Of a stretch of DNA of 64,000 nucleotides, positions 12,887 through 24,300 are shown in pieces; position 1 is the stretch's first letter; every line of letters starts with the position of its first letter. The DNA is from Ridgeia piscesae (lineage: Eukaryota; Annelida; Polychaeta; Sabellida; Siboglinidae). A program made the position numbers and the translations under genes. The notes under the pieces are model-generated. The model saw only the letters and a list, made by a program, of their open reading frames with translations, did no database searches and was not told the origin of the DNA. Location of the stretch: assembly GCA_025642075.2 (NCBI GenBank), contig JAODUO010000055.1, positions 903,501 through 967,500 on the forward strand, given 5' to 3'.

Positions 12887-15624
12887 CATCTATCATTCTA
12901 CACTTTCGGCTGTTTCAAGAAATATCATCTTCATGTGACACTGTCCAGTTACTAATGGACAAGTTTTGTCCGTGCTGAATTTTAATCAGACCTGTCCCAA
13001 ACGCATTTGTCATCCCACATATAGGCCTGAAAGTGTGTCACGATACATGGCGAGACTCACCGGCGACTGGAGTTGACTGGGTAGAGGACACAATAATGAT
13101 ATTCTAACGACAGATGACAGTTGTAGTTTCTGACTAAAGAATAGTAGAAAAATAAGGTCATAAATATATTGTGTTATAGCGTTCTTATCTTAATTGTCCG
13201 ATTTAATATTGAGATTACCACAATGTCATAGACATATATAGCGATTCACATTGCGTAGATTGTATGAACGATTTTATACTGTCTTTTACACAATTTGCAT
13301 TTTACATTGCTGTCTGTTGTGGTTTCACAACAATTCGATAACCACTTATTTCTGACAAGTGTCTAAATGCATATAATCATATCGGAAAATACAGCTGTTT
13401 TTGGTTATTTGGGGAGAGCCCGATTAACACAACAAAAACAAAAGAAAGGTCTATCTTTCAACATGGAGAATATGACTTCCTGCCCCCAACTTCGTTTTCG
13501 AGCATGAGACTTACATGGCCTATTGACAGAGCAAAGCATCCTCGACATCAATTCCACATTCTGTGAACAATGACATAATTAATTACAGAGTGGACCTGTC
13601 CCATCGTGTCACCATGGCGACAGTCACATGATGTCACTGTCACGTGACCTCTTTTGTTGCGATGTCTTCATTAGTTATTGACAGATATCATTGTAAATTA
13701 CAGAATTTGTTCATTAAGACTTGTCTGGACTTTTGAATGGATTGTCATATCTATCAGTTTATATTACAACTCCAGAAAGAATGACCTGCTTTTGTAACCA
13801 CCAAACACTTCCTTACAGGTTCTAAGTTGACAGAAAACATCAGACACAGGTTTGATTTCCAGACCAGACAAAATGACTGTCTTTATAATTCAGCCAGGGG
13901 TCTACATCCACATACAGACCAGGTGAACATGAATAGTGATTTTTTCCCCAACACAATCTGATCGTAACATTCCCCTGAGCTGTGGCCAGTTGTCAGTGTC
14001 AGTGATGGATGTAGTTTGCTGCTCCAAGCCTCCAACTGGCTGGAACAAATTGTGAACAAACTGGCCTGGGTGTGTGGAGGCTGCATGATTGATACTGACA
14101 CGGAAACACAGGCTTTTTGTGAGTGAAACCTCAGATTAGTGCTCAAATTACTGATGCATAAAGCTGTCTAAATATGACTGAGGATCAATGCTGCATCCCC
14201 CCTGGTAGCAGACAAGTACCAGTTCACTGCCAGTCAAGTTTAGAGACTTATTACACACGAGAACATCACTCACATTAGTCAGGCTGCTTTTTCGTAGTTA
14301 TTTTTTATCTCGGCAAGTGAAATTGTAGTCTTCAAATGGGCATCACTCATGAAATAATGACAACTGCTACAATTAAAACCACTGCCGCCAATGTTTGTTA
14401 TCTCTACTGGGGGCCCTGTACTCATTAAATGTGGATTTTTCAGATGTGACCAGGCTGATGACGGCATTTACAATTCAAATTTATGCTATCATTACTGAAA
14501 ATTAAAAACTGTTCTTGTGTATTACCTCTTTACCCAAAAGATGTCTATGCAAAATTAGAGAATAGTTCAGGTTTTTTTTAGAAAAAGAAAACTGACTGAG
14601 AATGTACCGTTTTTGAGCTCTTGAATGTGCCAGGGTACCATAGAATGATCCAATCAAAAATAAATTTCTTATGCTTAGTGGCAATGCCCTAATGTATGTA
14701 TATATGCCACATAAGAAATACAGATCACAAACAGTTTCTGAGATATGGGCGCTAACTGGAGCCTGCACATAGCACATGCAAAGTGATGCCGTCAGTCCAA
14801 CGGGAATAGATTAGATTCAAAACTATTTTCAAATTAAACTACTTTTCAAATGTGTTTCTCATGCAAGGAAACAGTTAGTGCAATTATACTCTGCTACCTT
14901 TTATGTCCTAATCGTTTCTACAATTCCAGCCAGTGACTGTCAGTTGTGCATTTCTGTCACCAGGCTTACTACAAGTGACAGTTTCAATTGTAACAAGCAG
15001 ATTTTTTTAGTTTAATAACACAGTGAATTTAGACAGTTTGGTGAGTGTAAAGGTTAGCCGTGGTCTGCATCTATGCTCACCTTGCATCAGACTGATGTCT
15101 TAATTACAACAAACTGAATCTAACTACACTGTAGTGTTAACTTCAAGTCTTCAACACAATGGTAATCCTCCAATAAGCCCACTGGGCAAATTTATGTGAG
15201 TTCTAGCGATTGGTCACACATTATAAACTATACATATGTCAACTGATTGATGTGTGAGTTGGGATGTGCTAAATTTAGTGACGAAAATTACAAATTAGAA
15301 CAAAAACACTTCTCAAGTACACGGGCATGTTTTATGAGTGCCAAGTACTGGGTGGTTATTGGGATTTCAATTCAAAAATTTGGAATTAGTTTGAACCCTT
15401 CCAAAATTACCCTTTTTGCTTGTGGGGTTTAAAGGAAAAAATGACAACCTCAATGATCAAATTTTAAAATATATTTTTTTCCACATGGTCTCCCCAACAA
15501 AAGCGGCCATTTACTGCAGATGTAAAACAAATACAAGAACAATCATAGTGGGGTGACCAATTATGACTCTTTAGCATTCCCCAAAAATTTTTCAAAGTTC
15601 CAAAATTGGGCAAAAAACTCAACT
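12887..15624. other. No gene recognised; unique sequence
   Basis: No conserved exon found on either strand. Short open frames at 13883-14146, 14279-14467 and 14502-14777 (minus) look random. Confidence 0.45.
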
Positions 15625-16135
15625 GGGTCATGTTATCAGTAAAAATTTCAAAATTTTTCATTTTATCAGTTGTACAATATCTCCTTTGAGGACACAAGCT
15701 AAAAAGTGGGGTTTTAAAAAGTTCGTGCAAATGAAGCCCCAAGTCGACTCGACCCAATAGCGACGCACCCACCGACTAAAAGGGTTGCATTAAGTCGATA
15801 TAAAATTTCCCGACTCATTTTGTGTTGTAGTGTAAACCAATGATCTTGAAAATGGAATTTCCAAGAACGTTACAGTGTTTTATCAATCAGAAAGAGCAGG
15901 TAGTAACAAATGGGCAGTAAGTTAAGAGGGGGCTAAAATTATGGGGGGGTAAGGGTAAAAAAGAAGGGATTCAAACCCTAGATATTGTTAGTAACTTTGA
16001 AGAACGTGAAAGGTGTCACATGTGTTTTGTGCATTTGGAACTTGTAACATCCTGTTAAATGACAAATTTTCTCATAAATCCCCAAAAAAACACTTGGCAT
16101 GGTATTTGAATGAAAAACCCAACCTGTAACAAAAT
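15625..16135 (+). repeat. Duplicated segment, copy I
   Basis: Collinear with 16705-17480: shared landmarks are CATGTTATCAGTAA, ATTTTATCAGTTGT/ATTTTCATCAGTTGT, ACCGACTAA, GACTCATTTTGTGTT, TAGATATTGTTAG, GGTGTCACATGTG and ACACTTGGCATG. The downstream half is TIR-element interior, so element plus flank are repeated together. Confidence 0.6.
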
Positions 16136-16137
16136 TG

Positions 16138-16345
16138 TTACCGTTGAAGACAAAGTTTGACAGTTCTATTACGACGGAAGTCGATGCACATTTCTTTCGT
16201 TTTGGAAACATTCAGATGCAGAAAATTGTTACTGCACCAACTAGAGAAACGTACCACTGAAGAAAGATATGACTGGTATGAGGCAAAATCATTCAAAAGA
16301 GCGAGCATGGCTGTATCATCAGAAAACCTCACAAATTGGGTAGAT
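16138..16345 (-). mobile_element. LINE fragment: RT palm with SDD motif
   Basis: The minus frame reads RFSDDTAMLALLNDFASYQ, then VVRFSSWCSNNFLHLN and VSKTKEMCIDFRRNRT. This is the catalytic palm block (x-x-D-D) plus the following W-C-x-x-N-x-L-x-L-N and K-T-K-E-M segment of non-LTR reverse transcriptases. Only about 65 residues remain, so it is an isolated fragment. Confidence 0.75.
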
Positions 16346-16704
16346 GAGTCAACACTACGACAGATTGAGTCATAATATCAACAGTATTGGGAATTAGTTG
16401 TAGGAACCTTGCACAAAGCTTCCTTTTGTGCATTGTGGGGTTAAGATCTGTGAAATAATGACACACCATCAACTGGCAAATGTCTGACAATGAGTGTTCT
16501 TTGTCATCCACACTGCAGCTCTAGCCTCATTAGCAGTGCTGCCATGTGTGACTGCATGCATGACTGAACACAAGTGACAAGCCTCATCCAGTGGCACTCA
16601 GTGAGTGGGGTGACCTTTGAGTGACTAGGCTTTAGCATTATACCCATTTACAAGGTTTATCACAAGTTCTACTTATAAATCTTGAAGTAGCAAACAATAC
16701 TACA

Positions 16705-17083
16705 AAGCATGGCTCATGTTATCAGTAACAATTTAAATTTTTTTACATTTTCATCAGTTGTAACAATATCATCGTTATGCTAGGCACACATCTACCGACT
16801 AACACAGACTGCAGTTGGCGTTAAGAATTGTTCGGTGCTAAATGCCATTTAGTTCCGCCGACTAGTGCCGACTTCTGCCTGCGCACACAACAGCCGCACG
16901 CACCAACCGACTAACACCGACCGTCGGTGCTAGCGGTATCCTCAAATCAACTATAAATTTGCCTGTTTACTCATTTTGTGTTTACGTAGAATTGCGTAAA
17001 ACTATTAATTTCGCACTTGTTATATGGAATGGTTGCCAATGACCACAGGTTTAACGATGTGTTTAAGTCCACCTACAATCATA
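16705..17083 (+). repeat. Duplicated segment, copy II
   Basis: Second copy of the segment at 15625-16135, directly left of the intact TIR element. It contains a block rich in ACCGACTAACA and GTCGGTGCTAGCGG; inverted relatives of that block (GCTTAGCACCGAAC, CACCGCTAGCACC) occur at 17520-17645, so the local structure is partly palindromic. Confidence 0.55.
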
Positions 17084-18065
17084 GATTTATGTAGAGACCC
17101 GTCCACCCGTCATTTGGACAGGTAAAATGAATATGGACGGGTAGAAATATGGGTGGATGGGTGGTAGACGGGTAAAAAAATGAAGGAGCAAAAAAGTCTT
17201 CCAAAACCATAGATATTGTTAGTTATGCCTTGAAAGTGAGTGAAAATGGTGTCACATGTGTGTTTGTAGTCCATTTCAGGTAAACATTTCAAAGTTAACA
17301 TCCATGTGTTCACCAAAACATGTGTGATGTGACTGGCAATAATTTTATCCTGCATAAAGCCCTGCCTACAATAAACACTTGGCATGTTGATATTTGTCAA
17401 AGGTAGGTGAAACAGCAATCTTGTAAACAAAATTTGTTATGTATGAAGACAGCAAGTTTCGCTGTCAGCCTTCACGATGAAATGACTTGAGCATTTGGCC
17501 AGTGTTCCAGCAAAGAAATGCTTAGCACCGAACTGTAATTTATATAAAGAATCTTACATGTATCTGTTCCAATTAACAGTTATCTTGAAATGTAATCAGT
17601 CACACCCGACAAAATCCTCAAAAACATTGTTCACCGCTAGCACCACTTTGCTTTTAATTTATGCACCCGGTAGCGGTGCCACCAGTGGTGAACGAAGTGG
17701 GAAACAAAGGCAAAATACATTTATTTGTTGCTTCGGCATAATTAAAATATGGTAATGGATCCACTTTCTAAAAATTGGGTTACCCGCCAAGTCAGTAAAA
17801 TGTAATGTTAAAGTACAAATGTAAACCTTGTGGTCAGAATAGGAATGAAAACTAAAAAAGTACGCCAGGCTTAAGTATGACGAGGTTTATCACACGAAGG
17901 CCCTATGGTTTCTTATTGTCAACTTTAACGCTGACCGTCCGGTTATGAAAAAACTTTTTTTTACTCGTCCAACATCCATCCACCCATATTTTACCCATCC
18001 ATTATCACCTATCCAGTGATATCTCTACCGGTCCAAATGATGGGTGGACGGATCTGTCATAAAGC
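17084..18065 (+). mobile_element. Complete 982-bp non-autonomous TIR element (MITE-like)
   Basis: The left end GATTTATGTAGAGACCCGTC and the right end GACGGATCTGTCATAAAGC are inverted copies, and similarity runs inward about 100 bp per side (CCGTCCACCC, CATTTGGAC, ATATGGGTGGATG, GTAAAAAAA). Each end is bordered by TA (17082-17083 and 18066-18067), consistent with a TA target duplication as in Tc1/mariner-like elements. No transposase frame is inside. Related pieces lie near 1391, 7235, 11795, 15900 and 22238. Confidence 0.75.
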
Positions 18066-18067
18066 TA

Positions 18068-19520
18068 TGGATGTCATGACTGACAAAAATATCATCTTGT
18101 ATTTGTCCCTGTTGTCATCCATCTTTAGACTGAAATACCAGTTGACTGTTTCACTAATTCTTAATTGTCACATTCGGTGCATTAGAAATAATTTCAGTCT
18201 GCAGCAGTGATTTGTAAATTGAAACTGTCAGTACCACAATATTTCACATTCTGTCATCATTAGTACATAATGAAGTCTGACTTTTTTCATTTTTAAAAGC
18301 TCCTTAAAATTAACAATACTTTGTTTTTAAAAGATGGCATTTTCCTGATGAAACTAATGAGCTCATTGTCTAAGTGAGATGGTCCCATATTGGACAAATG
18401 AGCAAAAAACAATTGGTTGTTTATTCAATCAAATTTGCTACAAACAGCTAGTTAGTAGTTATACAATTTTATTTTAATTACACAGGTCATTGTATATTCT
18501 ACCTTACCTTAACAAAACATTATTAGCCTGGTGTAGAATTGTAGACACTGCATTTGTGCAGAATTTGGATTTCAATTTTAACCAATAAAATTATGATAAA
18601 ACAATGAACACAAAATAGTTCTGTGAAAGCACAGTTACACGATATTATGTTAAAATTGCAAGAATGTGTTTATATAATTTTAGTGTAATGTTTACTTAAA
18701 AGAACATAGGTACGAATTGATATGATGAATACTTAGAATAGCAAGGGTTAAACCAACAAAAGGCTGGGTGGCATATTCATAAACATTTAATGGGTAATGG
18801 GTCAACTATACCATCAAATCTTAACAGATTTATTACCAACTGTAGTCAAAAGAAAAGTTTTCCAAAAGCAACACTTCAGAAACATATTTATTTAACAATT
18901 ATCACTCCTTTCGCTAAGAAACCAGATGACTGAAATAAGGAGTGTTTAACTGACACAGCTAACAGGAAAGAGATAATTACCCGATATACCTTATAGCCAA
19001 ATGGTAATTGATCAATAGATCATGCTCTGCTTTGCTCCGTCTTTGCATGTCAAGACAGACATCTATGTAGAACATAATCCATCAGTTGGCAGAAATGTGA
19101 CACCTAACTCACTTCCATACTTCAGTGTAGTCTAGAGTTGCATTTCTTGGGTCATAAAGAGGTAGCTACACCTAAGTGCTGAAAGCTGTTCTTGCATATT
19201 TTGCAGGTATGATATGATTCACCACAACAAATTAGTTAACTACCCTGGCTGCCACACAAAAAATCCTAGATTCTTTCATGCCAAATAAAATATAGTGTCA
19301 ATTAAATGTACCGGTACCTATACTATCATGGCTGCGTGGCAAAGTGTTCAAATTTAATACTAACTGTATAGTGCAGTTAGTGCTTAATAACAGTAGCAAC
19401 AAACTAGTACAACCAGTTAAGTTCCAGTTTGAACTTTGAAGTGCTGTAGGCCGTGTACCATGGATATTTTTACAGTTGGATTACACTTCAAGTATGGAGT
19501 TTTAATTAATAATCGGTAAT
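18068..19520. other. No gene recognised; AT-rich unique sequence
   Basis: No convincing exon or repeat array. If the RYK exon at 20919 is right, this and the sequence to its left may be intron of that gene. Confidence 0.4.
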
Positions 19521-19927
19521 CTTATACTTAACTGGCCTAAATTATTACGGCCTGTTTTTTTTCTCACCTTATATCAATGTGTATGTGTTTGCAATGTGAT
19601 TCTACATCACTTCCGGTACAAAGAAGTCAGATTAAATTTTTTCTAGTTGTGTTTTAGAACAATTTAAACACGCTGAGTCAAAGCAAACAGTACGATGGGA
19701 GGTGACTCTGGGAGGCGCCTACAGCTCGCGCCATATTTGCAGCGGTGACATCGCGTTGTTTACTTTGACTCGACGTGTTTAAATTTTTCTAAAACACAAA
19801 CAAATTAAAATCTGACTTCTTTGTACCGGAAATGATGTAGAATCACATTGCGAACACATACCCATCGATATAAGGTGAAATGAACAGTTTTAAAAGGCTG
19901 TAATAATTTAGGCCAGTTAAGTATAAG
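19521..19927. mobile_element. Fold-back (long inverted repeat) element
   Basis: The left arm starts CTTATACTTAACTGGCCTAA and the right arm ends with its inverse, TTAGGCCAGTTAAGTATAAG. Arms of about 190 bp pair through landmarks such as TTATATCAATGTG, GATTCTACATCA, CCGGTACAAAGAAGTCAGA and AACACG, around a short GC-richer centre near 19716-19750. The structure fits a palindromic MITE; it has no coding capacity. Confidence 0.8.
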
Positions 19928-20918
19928 TAAGTAAGCTACCAAATCATTCCCCCGAGAACCAAAGACTCCATACAATTAACACTTTGGGATAAAAAATATA
20001 CGGTTGTCAGAAGTCAAACTGACATTATGGCCAATAGTATATAAACTTAGCCATTAGAGGGAACATGGTGCTCAGAGAGCGAAATTGCTCCATGTATGAG
20101 ATAGAATGATTAAGCAGTCTCCTAAAATCGATGCTGGTGAAAATCGATGTAATACTAATATACCAGTAATACCACATAGTGTACAATTTATTTATTCTCT
20201 GTTAGTGTGTTAAATCACTGCTAACAGGGTGGCATTTTTCATAAAATAAACAAACCGGATCTTTTGTAACGTAGTAAACTTGTAATTTGGTTAATCAACA
20301 CATCACAAATTAAAAAAAAATTACACAGGGACATGAGAATAATTATGTATTAATGTAACAAAGAATAGTAAAAAAAACTAATACATTCACTGAGTGAATG
20401 GCGGTGTTACAGTCAAAGACCACGACGAAGGCGGTTTTGGGTAAATCCAGATCACATCAGAAATGCTGATTAAACCATAACTTCTCCAATAAAATCTATA
20501 CACCCTCGGCCCTATCCCAATATTAGGCAATGCCATGTCAACATCGGCCTGCCAACATCAAGGATCTGTCAAACTCGAGACAGTTTGGTTCCACTGGTCC
20601 AGCGAAGCCTAGCTCGCCTCTGGCTCTAGGTCCTAGGAGTAGGGCTAGGTCTAACTCTAAGGCAAGCAGATTCCTGCAAATAAGTGTCACTTATCCTGGC
20701 CAAACCTACAGATAAATATTTGTTACGTGTCCGAAACCGCCATCAAGACACACAATCGTCTCGCCAGTTAACACCAATGACAATCCTTCCATCCGAATAT
20801 GGGACGAAGCTTAAAAGTTTCAACGTGCACTCGCACTTCCTCTCAGGCCCTGGTCACTGCCCTGCCCCTGTCAAACGCAGTGCTTTGACTGAGGAAGCCG
20901 CGCAAAGCCGTTACTTAC
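19928..20918. other. No exon recognised; possibly RYK intron 1
   Basis: Unique sequence with two short plus-strand open frames (20530-20715, 20684-20953) that resemble nothing known. It lies just downstream of the minus-strand splice donor at 20917-20918, so it would be intronic if that exon is real. Confidence 0.4.
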
Positions 20919-21024
20919 CGAGTAGTCTAAGGGTTTCCGTTTCGTTCATGTAGAGATCAAAATTGGAGACGACTAACTGTGTGCAACAAGCGATGGTCGC
21001 GATAGCAAGAATTAATCTTTCCAT
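20919..21024 (-). CDS. RYK: Probable first coding exon of a RYK/Derailed-type Wnt receptor (partial)
   Basis: From ATG at 21024 the minus strand encodes 35 complete codons. A hydrophobic signal-like start (MERLILAIATIACC, residues 1-14) is followed by SNFDLYMNETETLRLL, and the frame then splits a Gly codon at a strong donor (GTAAGTAAC, from 20918 down). The pattern L-Y-x-x-x-x-E-x-x-R-L-L-G is how the extracellular WIF domain begins in RYK, Derailed and Lin-18, which bind Wnt ligands and carry a catalytically weak or inactive kinase domain; this is family knowledge, not an alignment. The frame stays open upstream to a TTG near 21132, but the ATG at 21024 gives a proper signal peptide. I did not find further exons; they would lie to the left or outside the window. 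A generic secreted or WIF-domain protein is the alternative. Confidence 0.5.
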
Positions 21025-21333
21025 GTCGCAGAAAGCTCCATACACGACAATCTCCACACCGTTCCGTTCCCACTCTCGAGTCTCGTCTGTTATTCCTCCG
21101 GGATACTCTCGCCACCACGGAAATCTCTTCAACTAGCGTATTATTTTAACATAACCATACATTCACTGAAAATGAATTGACAAAGAAAGTTATATTTATT
21201 AATTTATATCTCCAGCACACGTGGTGCTGTTCGAAAATATGCTTGCTTTATTAATGGGTACAACAACAAAGGACTTGAGAGTATTCGCCATATTGGACTA
21301 ATAAAAGTGGTGAAAGCGTAGCGTTTTAATAAA
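21025..21333. promoter_or_regulatory. Putative bidirectional promoter between RYK-like exon and CWC15
   Basis: Only 309 bp separate the two divergent start codons. The half next to the minus-strand exon is GC-richer (CpG steps near 21050-21110), the half next to CWC15 is AT-rich. No TATA box in an obvious position is visible. Shared use by both genes is inferred from spacing only. Confidence 0.45.
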
Positions 21334-24300
21334 ATGACGACTGCGGCTCGACCCACGTTTGAACCCGCCCAGGGAGGACGGGGCAAAGGAGAAGGTGATC
21401 TCAGTGCACTGTCTAAGCAATATTCAAGTCGCGATTTGCCGGGCCACACGAAACTGAAAACCAGGTGGGTATTAGTGGGCGATAATGCAGTCATTTTAAA
21501 ATACACCGAAACAGAATTACATTTAGTGGTGATTAGAAAGCAACCGGGCAGTCTTATACTTTCTAATCTAACCATGAAAACGGCAACCTACAGCCGCCAA
21601 ATTGATCAAATATTTTATATTTCAGTAACCTATATAGTATATTTCTATAGGGCCTATACGGATACAAGTCAAAACGGCGACAACCAAAACGGCGACAACC
21701 AAAACGACGACAAATCCAAAACGGCGACAGACCAAAACGGCGACAAACCAAAACGGCGACAAACCAGGGTGCATGTCGCCGTTTTGGTGTGCCGCCGTTT
21801 TGGTTGTATCCAAAACGGCGGCACGCCAAAACAGCGCCAATCCAACTTATTCGAAATGCTGTGTTGACTTGTATCCAAAACGGTGCATGTCGCCGTTTTG
21901 GATGTGTCGCCGTTTTGGCGTGTCTCCGTTTTGGATGTGTCGCCATTTTTGTTGTCGCCGTTTTGGAAGTGTAGTGTTGTTTAGTTTTTCTTCCTGTTAC
22001 TGCGTCCTCTTGACAGTACGGTTATATTATTTAACTTTTTTTTTACATGTAAAGCTCCTCAGATAGTAGTAACTAGATTTGATGTTATATAAGTGCATTC
22101 ATTTGTGTATGTTTCTAGACAACCGGGCCAAGGTACAGTTGCTGAGCAGCGAGGCCGAGAGTACCGCAAGGAGTTGGAGGAGAGGGAACGGACAGCCCGG
22201 GAGAAGAGGGAGCGAGGGCGGACACATGGTGGGCACAGCTTTATCTAGGGACTTGTCCATCTGTCATTTGGACAAATTGGGTATAGATGGGTAGATGGTA
22301 CACTTTAGAATGGATGGGTAGATAGTACAAATTGGAATGGATGGGTAGATGGTACATATTGGAATGGATGGGTAGATGGTACAAATTGGAATGGATGGGT
22401 AGATGGTACATATTGGAATGGATGGGTAGATGGTACAAATTGGAATGGATGGGTAGATGGAACAAATTAGTATGGCTGGGTAGATGGTACAAACTAGAAT
22501 GGATGGCTAGATGGTACACATTGGAATGGATGGGTAGATGGTACAAATTGAAAGGATAGTAGATGGTATAAATTGGAATGGATGGGTACTTGATACAATT
22601 GGAATGGATGGGTAGATGATACAAATTGGAATGGATGGGTAGATGGTACAAATTGGAATGGATGGGAAGATGGTACACATTGGAATGGATGAGTAGATGG
22701 TACAAATTGGAATGGATGGGAAGATGGTACACATTGGAATGGATGGGAAGATGGTACAAATTGGAATGGATGGGAAGATGGTACACATTGGAATGGATGG
22801 GAAGATTGTACAAATTGGAATGGATGGGAAGATGGCACACATTGGAATGGATGGGTAGATGGTACAAATTGGAATGGATGGGAAGATGGTACACATTGGA
22901 ATGGATGGGTAGATGGTACAAATTGGAATGGATGGGAAGATGGTACAAATTGGAATGGATGGGTAGATGGTACAAATTGGAATGGAGATAATTACTTGTG
23001 GTAAGGTGTAGTTGTACAAGAACACAATGAAACAAATACTAAAGATCACACATGATTAAAATTAAAATAAACTGGATACATTATTTAAAGGAGTAATTTA
23101 AAATTAACTGGACAAAGTTAACCACAACATTCTCGACTTAGTGTTAGATTGAACAGAAGCGATCGTTACCCAGTACTGGTAAACTAATATCAGTATTGGT
23201 ATTTTGTTATCAGACCTGTGTATTTTGTGCACTGTGCAAGATTAAATCATGAGGTTCATCATCATAACAACATTGTGCAGGATTAAGTCATGAGGTTCAT
23301 CATCACAACAACTTCCTGCCCTGTCTTGTAGATTCTGTTGTCAGCAAGAGAGCTCGCATTGAGCAGTCATCTGCCAACCTTGACGCCGACGACCCTATTG
23401 ACGATGACGAGGTAAGACGACAGTGTCGTATACATGTATGATTATATGACAAGGATGCTGACAGTGGCCTGTGTGTGGTTATAAGACAAGGACGCTGACA
23501 GTGTCATGTGTGTGGTTATAGGACTAAGGCTGACAATGTCCTGTGTGTGGTTGTAGGACTAAGGCTGACAATGTCCTGTGTGTGGTTGTAGGACGAGGAC
23601 TCTGACAGTGTCCTGTGTGTGGTTGTAGGACAAGGTCTCTGACAATGTCCTGTGTGTGGTTGTAGGACATGGCCTCTGACAGTGTCCTGTGTGTGGTTGT
23701 AGGACGAGGACTCTGACAGTGTCCTGCATGTGGTTTTAGGACGAGGACTCTGACAGTGTCCTGCATGTGGTTGTAGGACGAGGACTCTGACAATGTCCTG
23801 TGTGTGGTTGTAGGACGAGGACTCTGACAGTGTCCTGTGTGTGGTTGTAGGACGAGGACTCTGACAGTGTCCTGTGTGTTGTAGGACGAGGACTGTGACA
23901 GTGTCCTGTGTGTTGTAGGACGAGGACGCTGACAGTGTCCTGTGTGTGGTTGTAGAACAAGGACTCTGATAGTGTCCTGTGTGTTGTAGGACGAGGACTG
24001 TGACAGTGTCCTGTGTGTTGTAGGACGAGGACGCTGACAGTGTCCTGTGTGTGGTTGTAGAACGAGGACTCTGACAGTGTCCTGTGTGTTGTAGGACGAG
24101 GACGCTGACAGTGTCCTGTGTGTGGTTGTAGAACGAGGACTCTGACAGTGTCCTGTGTGTTGTAGGACGAGGACACTGAGAGTGAGGATGAGGACGACAC
24201 AGCTGAGCTGCTGGCTGAACTGAACCGTATCAAGAAGGAGAGAGCGGCTGAGACGGCAGCTAAGGTGAGTCTCACACATACAGTTGTGTCCATCTTAAAG

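Noticed and set aside
12191..12955. 254-codon frame with T-T-L-A-V-D-Q repeats
   Set aside because: 21-bp minisatellite in frame; both strands are open, with no domain or signal.
20530..20953. Two short plus-strand frames left of CWC15
   Set aside because: They overlap the minus-strand receptor exon and its donor and look random.
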